64,000 nucleotides of DNA, from contig NZ_CP115165.1 in the NCBI RefSeq assembly GCF_028622095.1, positions 3,067,216-3,131,215 of the forward strand, read 5' to 3'. Shown here piece after piece: positions 47,318 to 61,479 of the stretch (position 1 is its first letter; each line of letters starts with the position of its first letter). The DNA comes from Deinococcus aquaticus (GTDB taxonomy: Bacteria > Deinococcota > Deinococci > Deinococcales > Deinococcaceae). The position numbers and the translations under genes were made by a program. The notes beneath the pieces were generated by a model, which saw nothing but the letters and a program-made list of their open reading frames with translations, did not search any database and had not been told where the DNA came from.

Positions 47318-49287
47318 AGGGCGCAAGTTATTATATTTTAATGCCAAATTTAGCACCCATAACTAATCGCTAATAATTAAAAGGAGTCCATTGTGTCCCA
47401 GTCGCACGACAACGCCAGCAGCGAAAGCTTGAAAAATCTTGTCGAACAGATAGATTCCGATAAACCGAAAATTCTTTTACCGGAATTTCAACGTGATTTT
47501 GTCTGGGAGATCGAACAAACCCATGCATTGTTTGATAGCTTAGTAAGGGGCATATTTGTTGGCTCTGTCATTTTTGGCAAGCCCTCCTTTGAAATGACAC
47601 TTCGGAAAATCGATGATAGGCCCAGGAAAGGGAAGGGGAAAAATGCCCCCATAACTAGAATATCCTTTACCGAGGAACAAATAAAGAAATCTAGCCAAGT
47701 CGACGGCCTCAAAATCGTACTTGATGGGCAACAGAGAACCACCAGTATATATAGAGCATTAAAGGGAATAGACAAAGTCTTCTTTGCAGTAAGATCAGAT
47801 GCGGATGTCTCTATTATTAAAGACTCAGATTTGGAAAATGCCATGCACCCACATCTCGGCATAACTGGCGAGGACCATGAAGACTTTGTCTGCATACCAC
47901 TGCATTTTGCGTTTGAGTATATGATAAATGCTCCTTTTGATGATGAAGTGAAAGAATATTTCATAAAAAATACCAAACTAGGCTCTAAGCTTAACAATAG
48001 CGGCGACACGGAAAATGTAAATTACCACTTCCGAATATTTCGGCAGATGCTTCCGAAGTTCAAGACAATGTTTGAGCAGCCGCAATTGTTATCATATTAT
48101 CTTCTGGATATGAGTCTCGATAAATTTACAACTTTCTTCGAAAGGAGCAATTCAAAGGGAATACAGCTCAATTTCACGGACATCTTGGCGGCAAAGGTTT
48201 TTGGCTCCTTTAACTTGCGTGACGCATTCGAAAAATTTAGCGAAACGCATAAAGGTATGCCGGTAAATAGAGAATTGATGGTTAGAGCGACCGCCCTGAT
48301 GACTGGCAGATTTTCGGATAAAATCGAAAAATCGAAGCTTCTTACCGAATTGAAGGCAGATGATTTTATAGCGCATTGGGATGACGTAGTGGAATTGCAT
48401 GATAGGGCTCTCGCATTTTTAATAGAGCAAAGATTTGCAATTGCGGTCAAATGGCTCCCCTACGATAATATGCTCATTCCTCTTATGATGTTCTACAGAG
48501 AGTTAGATAACATCAATAGCGGCAGCTTAAATCATTCGCAATACACATTTATAAGATGGTGGTATTGGGCGTCGGTATTCTCAGAAAGATACACTGCTGC
48601 TTCAAACGAAAAAATTACTGCTGATGTGAAAATACTGCAAAAAATTGCGCGCGGCGAGCACATAGAGGCCAACTACTTCTTGAGGTTTAGGCCCTCTATT
48701 GATGATGCGGAAGAGCTCGTTTCATATAACAGATCACAGAGCGCTATATATCGTGGTGTCCTCAACTTGGTGCATTTTGCCTCATCAGGATTGAGAGACT
48801 GGACGAACGGAGGATTGATATCGACAGGGCACCTCGGCTCGAAAGAACTTCAAGATCATCACTTCTTCCCGAAAGGATTCCTGAAGAAGACAGCAAACTC
48901 TCAAGACTGCTCAGATTATGAGGTTGACGTCATCAAAGATTGTGTTCTAAACAGAGTCCTTATGCCAAAAGACACAAATCTGAAAATCAGCGATAAAATG
49001 CCATATGATTACTTGGTAGATTTGAAGAAGAAAAATCCAAATATCGAAGACAGTCTCAAATCACATATGGTTCCACTGGAATTGATTTCTGATTCACAGG
49101 CTAGTTATAAAATAAAACATATGCTCATAAAGAGAGGGATGGAAATATTAAAAAATATAAGACACGAAACCATAGAGGCCGAACCTAACATTCGACTGCA
49201 ATTTACTGTCGAGTCAACATCGCGCCCAAATAGCTGAATAGATAAATCATCCGATTTTCAGATAGAGAACATCTGCTAATTTACCGT
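47318..49287. other. AT-rich genomic island carrying a single nuclease gene
   Basis: From just after the membrane gene stop to just before the trhO promoter the base composition falls sharply: two 60-base lines I counted (47461 and 48721) have 37% and 42% G+C, against roughly 65-70% on either side. No transposase, integrase or obvious flanking direct repeat was seen. The island holds only the DUF262-DUF1524 gene. Confidence 0.8.
47393..49237 (+). CDS. DUF262-DUF1524 protein, GmrSD-like nuclease (putative phage defence)
   Basis: 614 residues. N-terminal DUF262 (GmrS/ParB-like NTPase) motifs: LPEFQRDFVW (29-38), VLDGQQRTTSIYR (DGQQR at 111-115) and FFERSNSKGIQLNFTDILAAKVF (from about 248). C-terminal DUF1524 HNH nuclease: LQDHHFFPKGF (His in 489-490) with NRVLMPKDTN (Asn528) completing the motif. 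Both halves sit in one chain, as in single-polypeptide type IV modification-dependent restriction enzymes of the GmrSD family, which cut glucosylated or otherwise modified phage DNA. GTG start with AAGGAG 6 nt upstream. AGA/ATA-rich codon use and low GC indicate recent transfer. Target modification is unknown. Confidence 0.88.
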   Translation: MSQSHDNASSESLKNLVEQIDSDKPKILLPEFQRDFVWEIEQTHALFDSLVRGIFVGSVIFGKPSFEMTLRKIDDRPRKGKGKNAPITRISFTEEQIKKSSQVDGLKIVLDGQQRTTSIYRALKGIDKVFFAVRSDADVSIIKDSDLENAMHPHLGITGEDHEDFVCIPLHFAFEYMINAPFDDEVKEYFIKNTKLGSKLNNSGDTENVNYHFRIFRQMLPKFKTMFEQPQLLSYYLLDMSLDKFTTFFERSNSKGIQLNFTDILAAKVFGSFNLRDAFEKFSETHKGMPVNRELMVRATALMTGRFSDKIEKSKLLTELKADDFIAHWDDVVELHDRALAFLIEQRFAIAVKWLPYDNMLIPLMMFYRELDNINSGSLNHSQYTFIRWWYWASVFSERYTAASNEKITADVKILQKIARGEHIEANYFLRFRPSIDDAEELVSYNRSQSAIYRGVLNLVHFASSGLRDWTNGGLISTGHLGSKELQDHHFFPKGFLKKTANSQDCSDYEVDVIKDCVLNRVLMPKDTNLKISDKMPYDYLVDLKKKNPNIEDSLKSHMVPLELISDSQASYKIKHMLIKRGMEILKNIRHETIEAEPNIRLQFTVESTSRPNS

Positions 49288-49293
49288 TATCAT
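49288..49293 (+). promoter_or_regulatory. -10 box, leaderless promoter of trhO
   Basis: TATCAT, 7 nt before ATG 49301, at the right edge of the AT-rich island. It favours 49301 over the ATG at 49292, which lies inside the box. Confidence 0.65.
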
Positions 49294-49300
49294 GCGGGGG

Positions 49301-50248
49301 ATGTCTGCGCCCCACCCTGCCCCTTCCCTGCCCGACGCTCCCTCCGATCCCACCCCCCGGCCCGCCTTCGTGGTGGCGGCGCTGTATCAGTTCCGGGTGG
49401 TGGCCGACCCGGCGGGCCTGCGCGAGCGGCTGCTGCCGCTGGGGGCCGCGCACGGCCTGTGCGGCACGCTGATCGTGGCGTCCGAGGGCATCAACGGCAC
49501 GGTCGCTGGGAGCCGCGCGGGCATTGACGCGCTGCACGGGGCGCTGCTGGCCGAGGGGTTCACGGGCCTGGAGTACAAGGAATCCGGGGCCAGCGAGCAG
49601 CCGTTCCGGCGCTTCAAGGTGCGCGTGAAAGCCGAGATCGTGACGATGGGCGCGGCGGTCGAACCGACCCGGGAGGCCGGGCAGTACGTGGCCCCGCACG
49701 ACTGGAACGCACTGATCAGCGCGCCGGACGTGGTCGTGATCGACACCCGCAACCGCTACGAGGTGAAAGCCGGGACGTTCCGGGGTGCGCTGGACCCTGG
49801 GATCGATTCGTTCCGGGAATTCCCGGCGTGGCTGGACGCACATGCCGCCGAGCTGGAAGGCAAGCGCGTGGCGATGTTCTGCACCGGGGGTATCCGCTGT
49901 GAGAAGAGCACCAGCCTGCTGCGCCAGCGCGGGTACGCGGACGTGTTTCACCTGCAGGGCGGGATCCTGCAGTATCTGGAGGACGTGCCCGAGGAGGACA
50001 GCCGCTGGGACGGCGAGTGCTTCGTGTTCGACGGCCGCGTGACCGTCGGGCACGGCCTGCGCGAGGGCGGGGCCGTGATGTGCCACTCGTGCGGGTGGCC
50101 GCTGGACGAGCAGGAACGCACGGACGCGCTGTTCGAGGAGGGCGTCAGCTGCCGCCACTGCCACGCGCAGACCACGCCGGAGCAGAAGGCGGCGTTCCGG
50201 GCGCGGCAACGGCACTTCGACCGGCAGGCGACCACCACCGCCCCGTGA
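49301..50248 (+). CDS. trhO: tRNA uridine(34) hydroxylase (rhodanese-related)
   Basis: 315 residues. The N-terminal acylphosphatase-like part has GTLIVASEGINGTVAGSRAGID; then a rhodanese domain with VVVIDTRNRYEVKAGTFRGAL and the active-site loop MFCTGGIRCEKSTSLL; the C-terminal zinc-binding part has CHSCGWPLDEQE and SCRHCHAQT. TrhO hydroxylates U34 of certain tRNAs, leading to 5-hydroxy/methoxyuridine-type wobble bases. Start 49301 is supported by the TATCAT box 7 nt upstream. Followed 10 bp later by the DUF305 gene on the same strand. Confidence 0.93.
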   Translation: MSAPHPAPSLPDAPSDPTPRPAFVVAALYQFRVVADPAGLRERLLPLGAAHGLCGTLIVASEGINGTVAGSRAGIDALHGALLAEGFTGLEYKESGASEQPFRRFKVRVKAEIVTMGAAVEPTREAGQYVAPHDWNALISAPDVVVIDTRNRYEVKAGTFRGALDPGIDSFREFPAWLDAHAAELEGKRVAMFCTGGIRCEKSTSLLRQRGYADVFHLQGGILQYLEDVPEEDSRWDGECFVFDGRVTVGHGLREGGAVMCHSCGWPLDEQERTDALFEEGVSCRHCHAQTTPEQKAAFRARQRHFDRQATTTAP

Positions 50249-50258
50249 AGGCAGCCGC

Positions 50259-50879
50259 GTGAGGCGCCTGGCGGCGGGCGTACTGGCGGCGCTGCTGCTG
50301 GGCGGCGGGGCGCTGCTGGCCCTCACGCCCCGGCAGGCACCGCCCACCCCGCAGAGCGCCGAGGTGACGTTCGTGCGCGGCATGATCCCCCACCACGCCC
50401 AGGCGATCACGATGGCACAGGCCCTGCGGCGGCGTTCCGGGGACCGCACGCTGCGCTCGCTGGCGCTGGATATCGAGCTGGGGCAGCAGGAACAGATCCG
50501 GCAGATGCAGGGCTGGCTGCACCTGTGGAACCTGCCGCCCGTGGACCCGGCCGCGCCCCTGCCCGCCGCGCACGCCCGGATGATGGGCATGGCGTCACCC
50601 GCCGAACTGAATGCCCTGAACACCCGGCCCGTTCCGGAAGCCGAAACGCTGTTCGTGCAACTGATGATCCGCCACCACCAGGGAGCGCTGGTCATGGCGC
50701 GGCCCGCGCTGGACGGCGGTGTACGCCCACAGGTGCAGTTGCTGGCGCGGCAGATCACGGGTACGCAACGCGGCGAGATCACCGCACTGAGCGCCCTGCT
50801 GCGGCGGCGCGACCAGACCCCGCTGCCGCCCCCGCCGGGACTGGAAACGGACAGCGTCGCCCCCGTCCACCATCACTGA
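50259..50879 (+). CDS. DUF305 family secreted protein
   Basis: 206 residues, GTG start. N-terminal signal peptide LAAGVLAALLLGGGALLALT. The two DUF305 motifs are VRGMIPHHAQAITMAQALRRRS and LMIRHHQGALVMARPAL, each with the paired histidines of this ferritin-like/copper-related fold; Met-rich MMGMA lies between and the C-terminus ends VHHH. DUF305 proteins often appear with copper resistance genes and may bind Cu. It is 10 bp downstream of trhO and probably cotranscribed; convergent with a His-containing membrane protein. Confidence 0.85.
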   Translation: MRRLAAGVLAALLLGGGALLALTPRQAPPTPQSAEVTFVRGMIPHHAQAITMAQALRRRSGDRTLRSLALDIELGQQEQIRQMQGWLHLWNLPPVDPAAPLPAAHARMMGMASPAELNALNTRPVPEAETLFVQLMIRHHQGALVMARPALDGGVRPQVQLLARQITGTQRGEITALSALLRRRDQTPLPPPPGLETDSVAPVHHH

Positions 50880-50907
50880 TAGAGGAAAACCAGCCGCAAC
50901 CTCCTCC

Positions 50908-51951
50908 CTACTCCTCCAGCGCCTGCGGGGGCAGCGGCGCGGGGAACACCAGGGCACTCAGGGCCACGCCGCCCAGGCCGGTCATGACCGCCACGCCCAG
51001 CCACAGTTCCAGGCTCAGGTTACTCAGGCCCAGGCGCACGGCCCCGCCCAGGTACGGCACCCACACGCACAGCGGCAGCAGGAACGCGAAGGCCCGCACC
51101 TGCCACACCCGCGCGGCACTGGGGCGCAGCAGGGCATGCAGCGCGTCGGCCAGCAGGCCACTGAACGCCGCCAGCAGCGGTACCCGCCACTCGCCGGGCG
51201 CCAGCATGAAACTCATGCCCAGATTCGTCACGAAGTACATGACCGTCACCGCCCCGAACGGCAACGCGAACCGGCGCAGGATCAGCAGGACCGGCGCGGT
51301 CATGATCAGCGCCGTCAGCAGGATCGCGCTCAGTTCGCCGCGCGTCTGCACCCAGCCCAACCCCTGCGGGACGGTCATCAGGCCCCACAGGTACATGTGC
51401 ATGAACGCCGTGGCCGCCAGCAGGGACGTGCCGGACAGCGCCGCCACCCACCGCACACCTCCCGCCGCCGTGCGCGCCGCCGGGGACCGCCACGCCGCGT
51501 TCAGGGGCGACGCCACGATCAGGGCCGCGCCCGCGAACAGCAGCAGGTGCGTGGGCGACAGCAGCGCCTCAATCCCCACCTCGATCCCGAACGCGGTGTG
51601 CCACCCCATGTCCCCCAGCCCGCCCAGCCCGAACAACGGCACACCCAACGCCGCCAGATGGTACCCCTCCGGGAACGCCGCCAGACTGCGCCGCCCCCGC
51701 CGCCACCCACGCGACGCCAGCAACAGACACCAGCCCGCCACGGCCAGGAACCCGCTGTAGAACAGCGCGTGCCACGGCGTGAAGAAAGTCTCCAGCGACT
51801 CCCCGAACTGGTTGTGCGCCCACCCATCCACGAAGATCCCGCCCAGCAACCACCAGCCCAGCGCGATGGTCAGCAGGTTCTGCCGCGTTGAGGCGCGGTA
51901 CGCAGCGTCGGCCGGTACAGCCTCCGCCACTGGGGGCGAAACGGTGGTCAT
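50908..51951 (-). CDS. Polytopic membrane protein with conserved-looking histidines
   Basis: 347 residues with about nine predicted membrane helices. Histidines lie at helix ends in WAHNQFGESLETFFTPWHALFY, LGDMGWHTAFGIEVGIEALLSPTHLLLF and AATAFMHMYLWGL, as in metal- or heme-handling membrane proteins, but no known family is recognised. ATG 51951 is 6 nt after TACACT. It is convergent with the DUF305 gene (28 bp), which suggests but does not prove a shared metal theme. Ends PAPLPPQALEE. Confidence 0.75.
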   Translation of the reverse strand: MTTVSPPVAEAVPADAAYRASTRQNLLTIALGWWLLGGIFVDGWAHNQFGESLETFFTPWHALFYSGFLAVAGWCLLLASRGWRRGRRSLAAFPEGYHLAALGVPLFGLGGLGDMGWHTAFGIEVGIEALLSPTHLLLFAGAALIVASPLNAAWRSPAARTAAGGVRWVAALSGTSLLAATAFMHMYLWGLMTVPQGLGWVQTRGELSAILLTALIMTAPVLLILRRFALPFGAVTVMYFVTNLGMSFMLAPGEWRVPLLAAFSGLLADALHALLRPSAARVWQVRAFAFLLPLCVWVPYLGGAVRLGLSNLSLELWLGVAVMTGLGGVALSALVFPAPLPPQALEE

Positions 51952-51957
51952 GCCCTC

Positions 51958-51963
51958 AGTGTA
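51958..51963 (-). promoter_or_regulatory. -10 box, leaderless promoter of the polytopic membrane protein gene
   Basis: TACACT on the minus strand, 6 nt before ATG 51951. Confidence 0.7.
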
Positions 51964-52021
51964 CCGGGGGCCGTGCCCGTTCTCCGAGCAGGCAAGCGAT
52001 ATCGCCTGCTTCCCCCGGAGT

Positions 52022-55715
<3,694 letters not shown>

Positions 55716-55721
55716 CTGAAG

Positions 55722-55727
55722 AGTTTA
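55722..55727 (-). promoter_or_regulatory. -10 box, leaderless promoter of mfd
   Basis: TAAACT on the minus strand, 6 nt before GTG 55715. Confidence 0.65.
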
Positions 55728-55799
55728 CGCGCCCCCGCGCGGAAAGACCGAGAGCGAACAGACGAGGCGGCGCTCAGCCGGCACCCGGCGGCCCGGCAC

Positions 55800-56186
55800 T
55801 CAGCGGCCCGGGGTCTTACAGCCGGTCAGTAGCGTTTTCGTGGTCGTGGTGCTGTTGCCGGTGAAGGTACTCAGGGTCGCCACGCCCTGATGCTCCCACC
55901 ACTGCAGCCCACCGCGTGCGCCCGCCGGGCCGCTGAGGCTGGCGTAGCGCGCGCCGCTCGCGCTGATCGCCTGCGCCAGCCCGTGCCGCTGCCCGTTCCA
56001 GTCGAGCATGGCGAACAGGGGGTCCTGGCCGAACTGCACGTAGTACACGCTCAGCTTCTTGCCGGCGTCGCAGGTGTACTGGAACACGCGGTAGTTCACC
56101 TGAACGGGCGGCGTGGCGGCCCCCGCCACCGACCCCATCACGACGCTGCCTGCCACCACACCAGCCCACCACAAACGAAGGTTCAT
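55800..56186 (-). CDS. MliC-like lysozyme inhibitor family protein (secreted)
   Basis: 128 residues. A signal peptide ([16 protein letters not shown]) is followed by a single beta-barrel domain like membrane-bound C-type lysozyme inhibitors: [29 protein letters not shown] and [14 protein letters not shown], with a second Cys near the end (LLTGCKTP) that can pair with the first. There is no lipobox, so it is periplasmic or released. It might inhibit host lysozyme or the cell's own muramidases. ATG 56186 lies 6 nt after TAGGGT; divergent from the DUF1345 gene. Confidence 0.75.
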   Translation of the reverse strand: MNLRLWWAGVVAGSVVMGSVAGAATPPVQVNYRVFQYTCDAGKKLSVYYVQFGQDPLFAMLDWNGQRHGLAQAISASGARYASLSGPAGARGGLQWWEHQGVATLSTFTGNSTTTTKTLLTGCKTPGR

Positions 56187-56192
56187 GCGGCC

Positions 56193-56198
56193 ACCCTA
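56193..56198 (-). promoter_or_regulatory. -10 box, leaderless promoter of the MliC-like gene
   Basis: TAGGGT on the minus strand, 6 nt before ATG 56186. Confidence 0.55.
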
Positions 56199-56246
56199 GG
56201 CCCCCCGCATGAAGGGAACCCGAGCGGCGCATGACAGGCTCCGGCG

Positions 56247-56252
56247 TATGCT
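56247..56252 (+). promoter_or_regulatory. -10 box, leaderless promoter of the DUF1345 gene
   Basis: TATGCT, 6 nt before ATG 56259. Confidence 0.6.
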
Positions 56253-56258
56253 CGCAGC

Positions 56259-56915
56259 ATGCCACGCGACTGCAAGCCGCGCCCACACGCCGCCACGCGG
56301 CTGCTGATCGGCCTCGCCGCCGCTCTCATCGTCACCCTGCTCACCCCGCGCGAGTGGCTGCCGGAAGCCCGCACACTGACCGCCTGGGTCACCTTCTGCG
56401 TGACCGTGATGGCGCAGCTGTGGCCCGTCATGATGACGGCCGGACCCGAACGCACCCGCCAGCTCGCCACCCGCGAGGACGACACCCGCGCCGTCGCCGC
56501 GACCATCACCACCTTCACCGCCATCATCAGTCTGGTCGGCGTGATCTTCCTGCTGTCGGCCGCGCACGACCAGCGCGGTCTCCCGGAAATCCTCCTCACG
56601 GTCCTCGCGGTCCTGACGGTCGCCGCCTCGTGGCTGCTCGTTCAGACCGAGTACACCCTTCATTACGCCCGGAACTACTACCGTAACGGCCGCGGCGTCC
56701 AGTTCCTGCATGGCGACACGACCCTTCAGGAACCCACCTACTGGGACTTCGCGTACCTCAGCGTCACCATCGGCATGACGTATCAGGTCAGCGACACCAA
56801 CCTCAACACCCGCAGCATGCGCCGGCTTCTGCTCGGGCACGCCCTGCTGTCCTTCGTGTTCGGCACCGTCATCATTGCCGTCACCATCAACGGCGTGGCC
56901 GGACTGATCCAGTAA
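56259..56915 (+). CDS. DUF1345 family membrane protein
   Basis: 218 residues with five predicted helices. The family signature is in the second half: HYARNYYRNGRGVQFL, then YWDFAYLSVTIGMTYQVSDTNLNTRSMRRLLLGHALLSFVFGTVIIAVTING (shown in pieces; Asp and His conserved). DUF1345 proteins are inner-membrane proteins of unknown function. ATG 56259 lies 6 nt after TATGCT. Its stop is immediately followed by an R1 repeat fragment that may provide termination. Confidence 0.85.
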   Translation: MPRDCKPRPHAATRLLIGLAAALIVTLLTPREWLPEARTLTAWVTFCVTVMAQLWPVMMTAGPERTRQLATREDDTRAVAATITTFTAIISLVGVIFLLSAAHDQRGLPEILLTVLAVLTVAASWLLVQTEYTLHYARNYYRNGRGVQFLHGDTTLQEPTYWDFAYLSVTIGMTYQVSDTNLNTRSMRRLLLGHALLSFVFGTVIIAVTINGVAGLIQ

Positions 56916-57000
56916 TACGGACTCCGGTTGAAAGGTTTGCAACAACCGTTCAATCCGAGCGGATGCGAGTGGGAGCCCTGCGGATTCCGGGCGTGGAGAG
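56916..57000 (+). repeat. Dispersed structured repeat, family R1 (partial copy)
   Basis: Begins AATACGGACTCCG (intact TIR), then the GTTGAAAGGTTTGC/GCAACAACCGTTCAATC hairpin, GCGGATGCGAGTGGGAG and GGGCGTGGAGA, and then breaks off; the CCGGGTTG half is missing. Confidence 0.8.
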
Positions 57001-57067
57001 TGGGCAGGGTGGCGGCCACAGCAAACACCCGCCCTCACACTGGAGGGCGGGCGCAGGCTCTGTTCGC

Positions 57068-57862
57068 TCAGCCGAGGCGAACCAGGGCGCGGGCGGCGAG
57101 GATGTCCACGAGGTGCGCGCGGTACTCGGCGCTGGCGAAGCGGTCGCCGAGCAGGTCGCCCGCCTCGACGAGGCCGGTGGGGGCCGTGTTGCCGCCCTTC
57201 ACGGCGTCTTCCAGAGCAGGGAGGCGGTGGGCGCGTTCGGCCGCGCCGGTGTACGCGGCGCGGACCTCGCCGCTGGCGTGCCGGGCAACGGCCAGACCGA
57301 CGATGGCGTAGTGACTGGCGGGGTGCCGGAACTTCTCGTAGGCGCTGGCCTGGATGGTGGCGGGAACGCGGATGTGCGTGAGGAGTTCGCCGGGCTGCAC
57401 GGCACTTTCGAACATCCCGACGAACATGTCGTCGGCGTGGACGGTGCGCTCGCCGCCGGGGCCACGGATGACGAATTCCACGCCCAGGGCCAGGGCGGCG
57501 GCGGGGTAGTCGGCGCTGGGGTCGGCGTGGGCCAGGGACCCGCCGATGGTGCCGCGGTTGCGGACCATGGGGTCACCGACCCAGCTGGCCACCTCGGGGA
57601 ACAGGGGGAGGTCGCTGCGCAGCACCTCGGCGTGGGTGGTCATGGCGCCCACCACGTACCAGTCGCCGTCGCGGGTAATCCCTTTCATTTCCTGGATGCC
57701 CCAGATGTCCAGCAGGGCGGGCGGCTGCGCCAGCCTGAGTTTCATGGCGGGCAGCAGGCTGTGCCCGCCGGCAATGAGTTTCAGGTCGGGGTTCGCGGCG
57801 AGCGCGGCGATGGCCTGATCGACGCTGTCGGCTTTCTGGTAGTCGAAGCTGGCTGGATACAT
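57068..57862 (-). CDS. CO-dehydrogenase-like FAD subunit (CoxM family)
   Basis: 264 residues, FAD-binding-5/CO-dehydrogenase flavoprotein family. MYPASFDYQKADSVDQAIAALA starts the domain; the flavin motifs LIAGGHSLLPAMKLRLAQP and RNRGTIGGSLAHADPSADYPAA are both present, and a CO_deh_flav_C domain follows (AAYTGAAERAHRLPALE). It passes electrons from the Fe-S subunit to the acceptor. It is the last gene of the S-L-M operon and is 97 bp from the large subunit, with an R2 palindrome between. GGAGGG lies 6 nt before the ATG. The substrate of the complex is uncertain. Confidence 0.92.
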   Translation of the reverse strand: MYPASFDYQKADSVDQAIAALAANPDLKLIAGGHSLLPAMKLRLAQPPALLDIWGIQEMKGITRDGDWYVVGAMTTHAEVLRSDLPLFPEVASWVGDPMVRNRGTIGGSLAHADPSADYPAAALALGVEFVIRGPGGERTVHADDMFVGMFESAVQPGELLTHIRVPATIQASAYEKFRHPASHYAIVGLAVARHASGEVRAAYTGAAERAHRLPALEDAVKGGNTAPTGLVEAGDLLGDRFASAEYRAHLVDILAARALVRLG

Positions 57863-57883
57863 ATATCCCTCCGTGATGGGGGT

Positions 57884-57957
57884 TGATGGTTGAGAGGTGA
57901 TGGTTGATGGAGAAGGGACGGTCTGTTCTATCGACCATCAACCTTCACCCATCAACG
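57884..57957. repeat. Family R2 palindromic repeat inside the molybdenum hydroxylase operon
   Basis: GGTTGATGGTTGAGAGG...GTGATGGTTGATGGA and its inverse (TCGACCATCAACC ... CATCAAC) form a long hairpin between the large and FAD subunit genes. It could lower FAD-subunit expression or stabilise the upstream mRNA. Confidence 0.7.
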
Positions 57958-57959
57958 GT

Positions 57960-60350
<2,391 letters not shown>

Positions 60351-60490
60351 GAGGTGGGACCTCCCTGGAGGGGGTGATGCGCTGAAGGGTAGGGCGGGAT
60401 CGGGTCTCAGGGTTCAGGAAGCCGGGGGTGCGGCGTCCCGGATGTCCAGCGGGGGGACAGGGACGTACCGCCGTGACCCCTGAACGCCGT

Positions 60491-60976
<486 letters not shown>

Positions 60977-61479
60977 GGGTGCCTCCCTCAGGGACCTTGG
61001 GTCCTGTCGAGCTGGTGCGTTAAAGCTGGTGCGGCCGGTATCTGCCGGTGTCTGCGGCGCGCCGCAGCGAACGCCGGGAAAGGCGGAAGCAGCAACAGGG
61101 GAACCGACGCCGGAACTGAGTTGTGTGACCGGCCTTATTGAAACACAAAAAAGGTTGGAAAAGGGTGCCGGCCCGGCAGCGCCAGCAGGGGCGCCGGCCG
61201 GTGCGTGGGCCGGGCGTGGGCCAGTGTATGAGCCGGTGCAGCGGCAGTGCCGGTGGGGGCGGCGCGTGGTAGGTTGGTGGGGTCAAGCAAGTGGGTGTCA
61301 CCGGGTGCGGCGCGGGCCGCAGGTCCGGGTGACGGGGTTCCTTTCCGGAGGGTTCCAGTCTGGTGGGCCGGGTCCGCGAATAAGGCTTAACGGTCGGGCC
61401 TGTGGAGTGCGCGTTCTGCCGCTTTCCGTGGGGGCGGGGTGATGGGCGCGGGTGCAGAACGGGAGGTTATCGGGGCGGC
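60977..61479. other. Divergent regulatory region between CoxS-like and GAF-regulator genes
   Basis: About 500 bp without a gene. An A/T-rich patch at 61131-61160 is the likeliest place for the operon promoter (weak TTTCCA ... ATAAGG on the minus strand). Two inverted repeats lie further up: GCCGGC...GCCGGC around 61169-61200, and GTCACCGG (61297-61304) with CCGGGTGAC (61325-61333). These are candidate operators for the divergent regulator. Confidence 0.5.
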
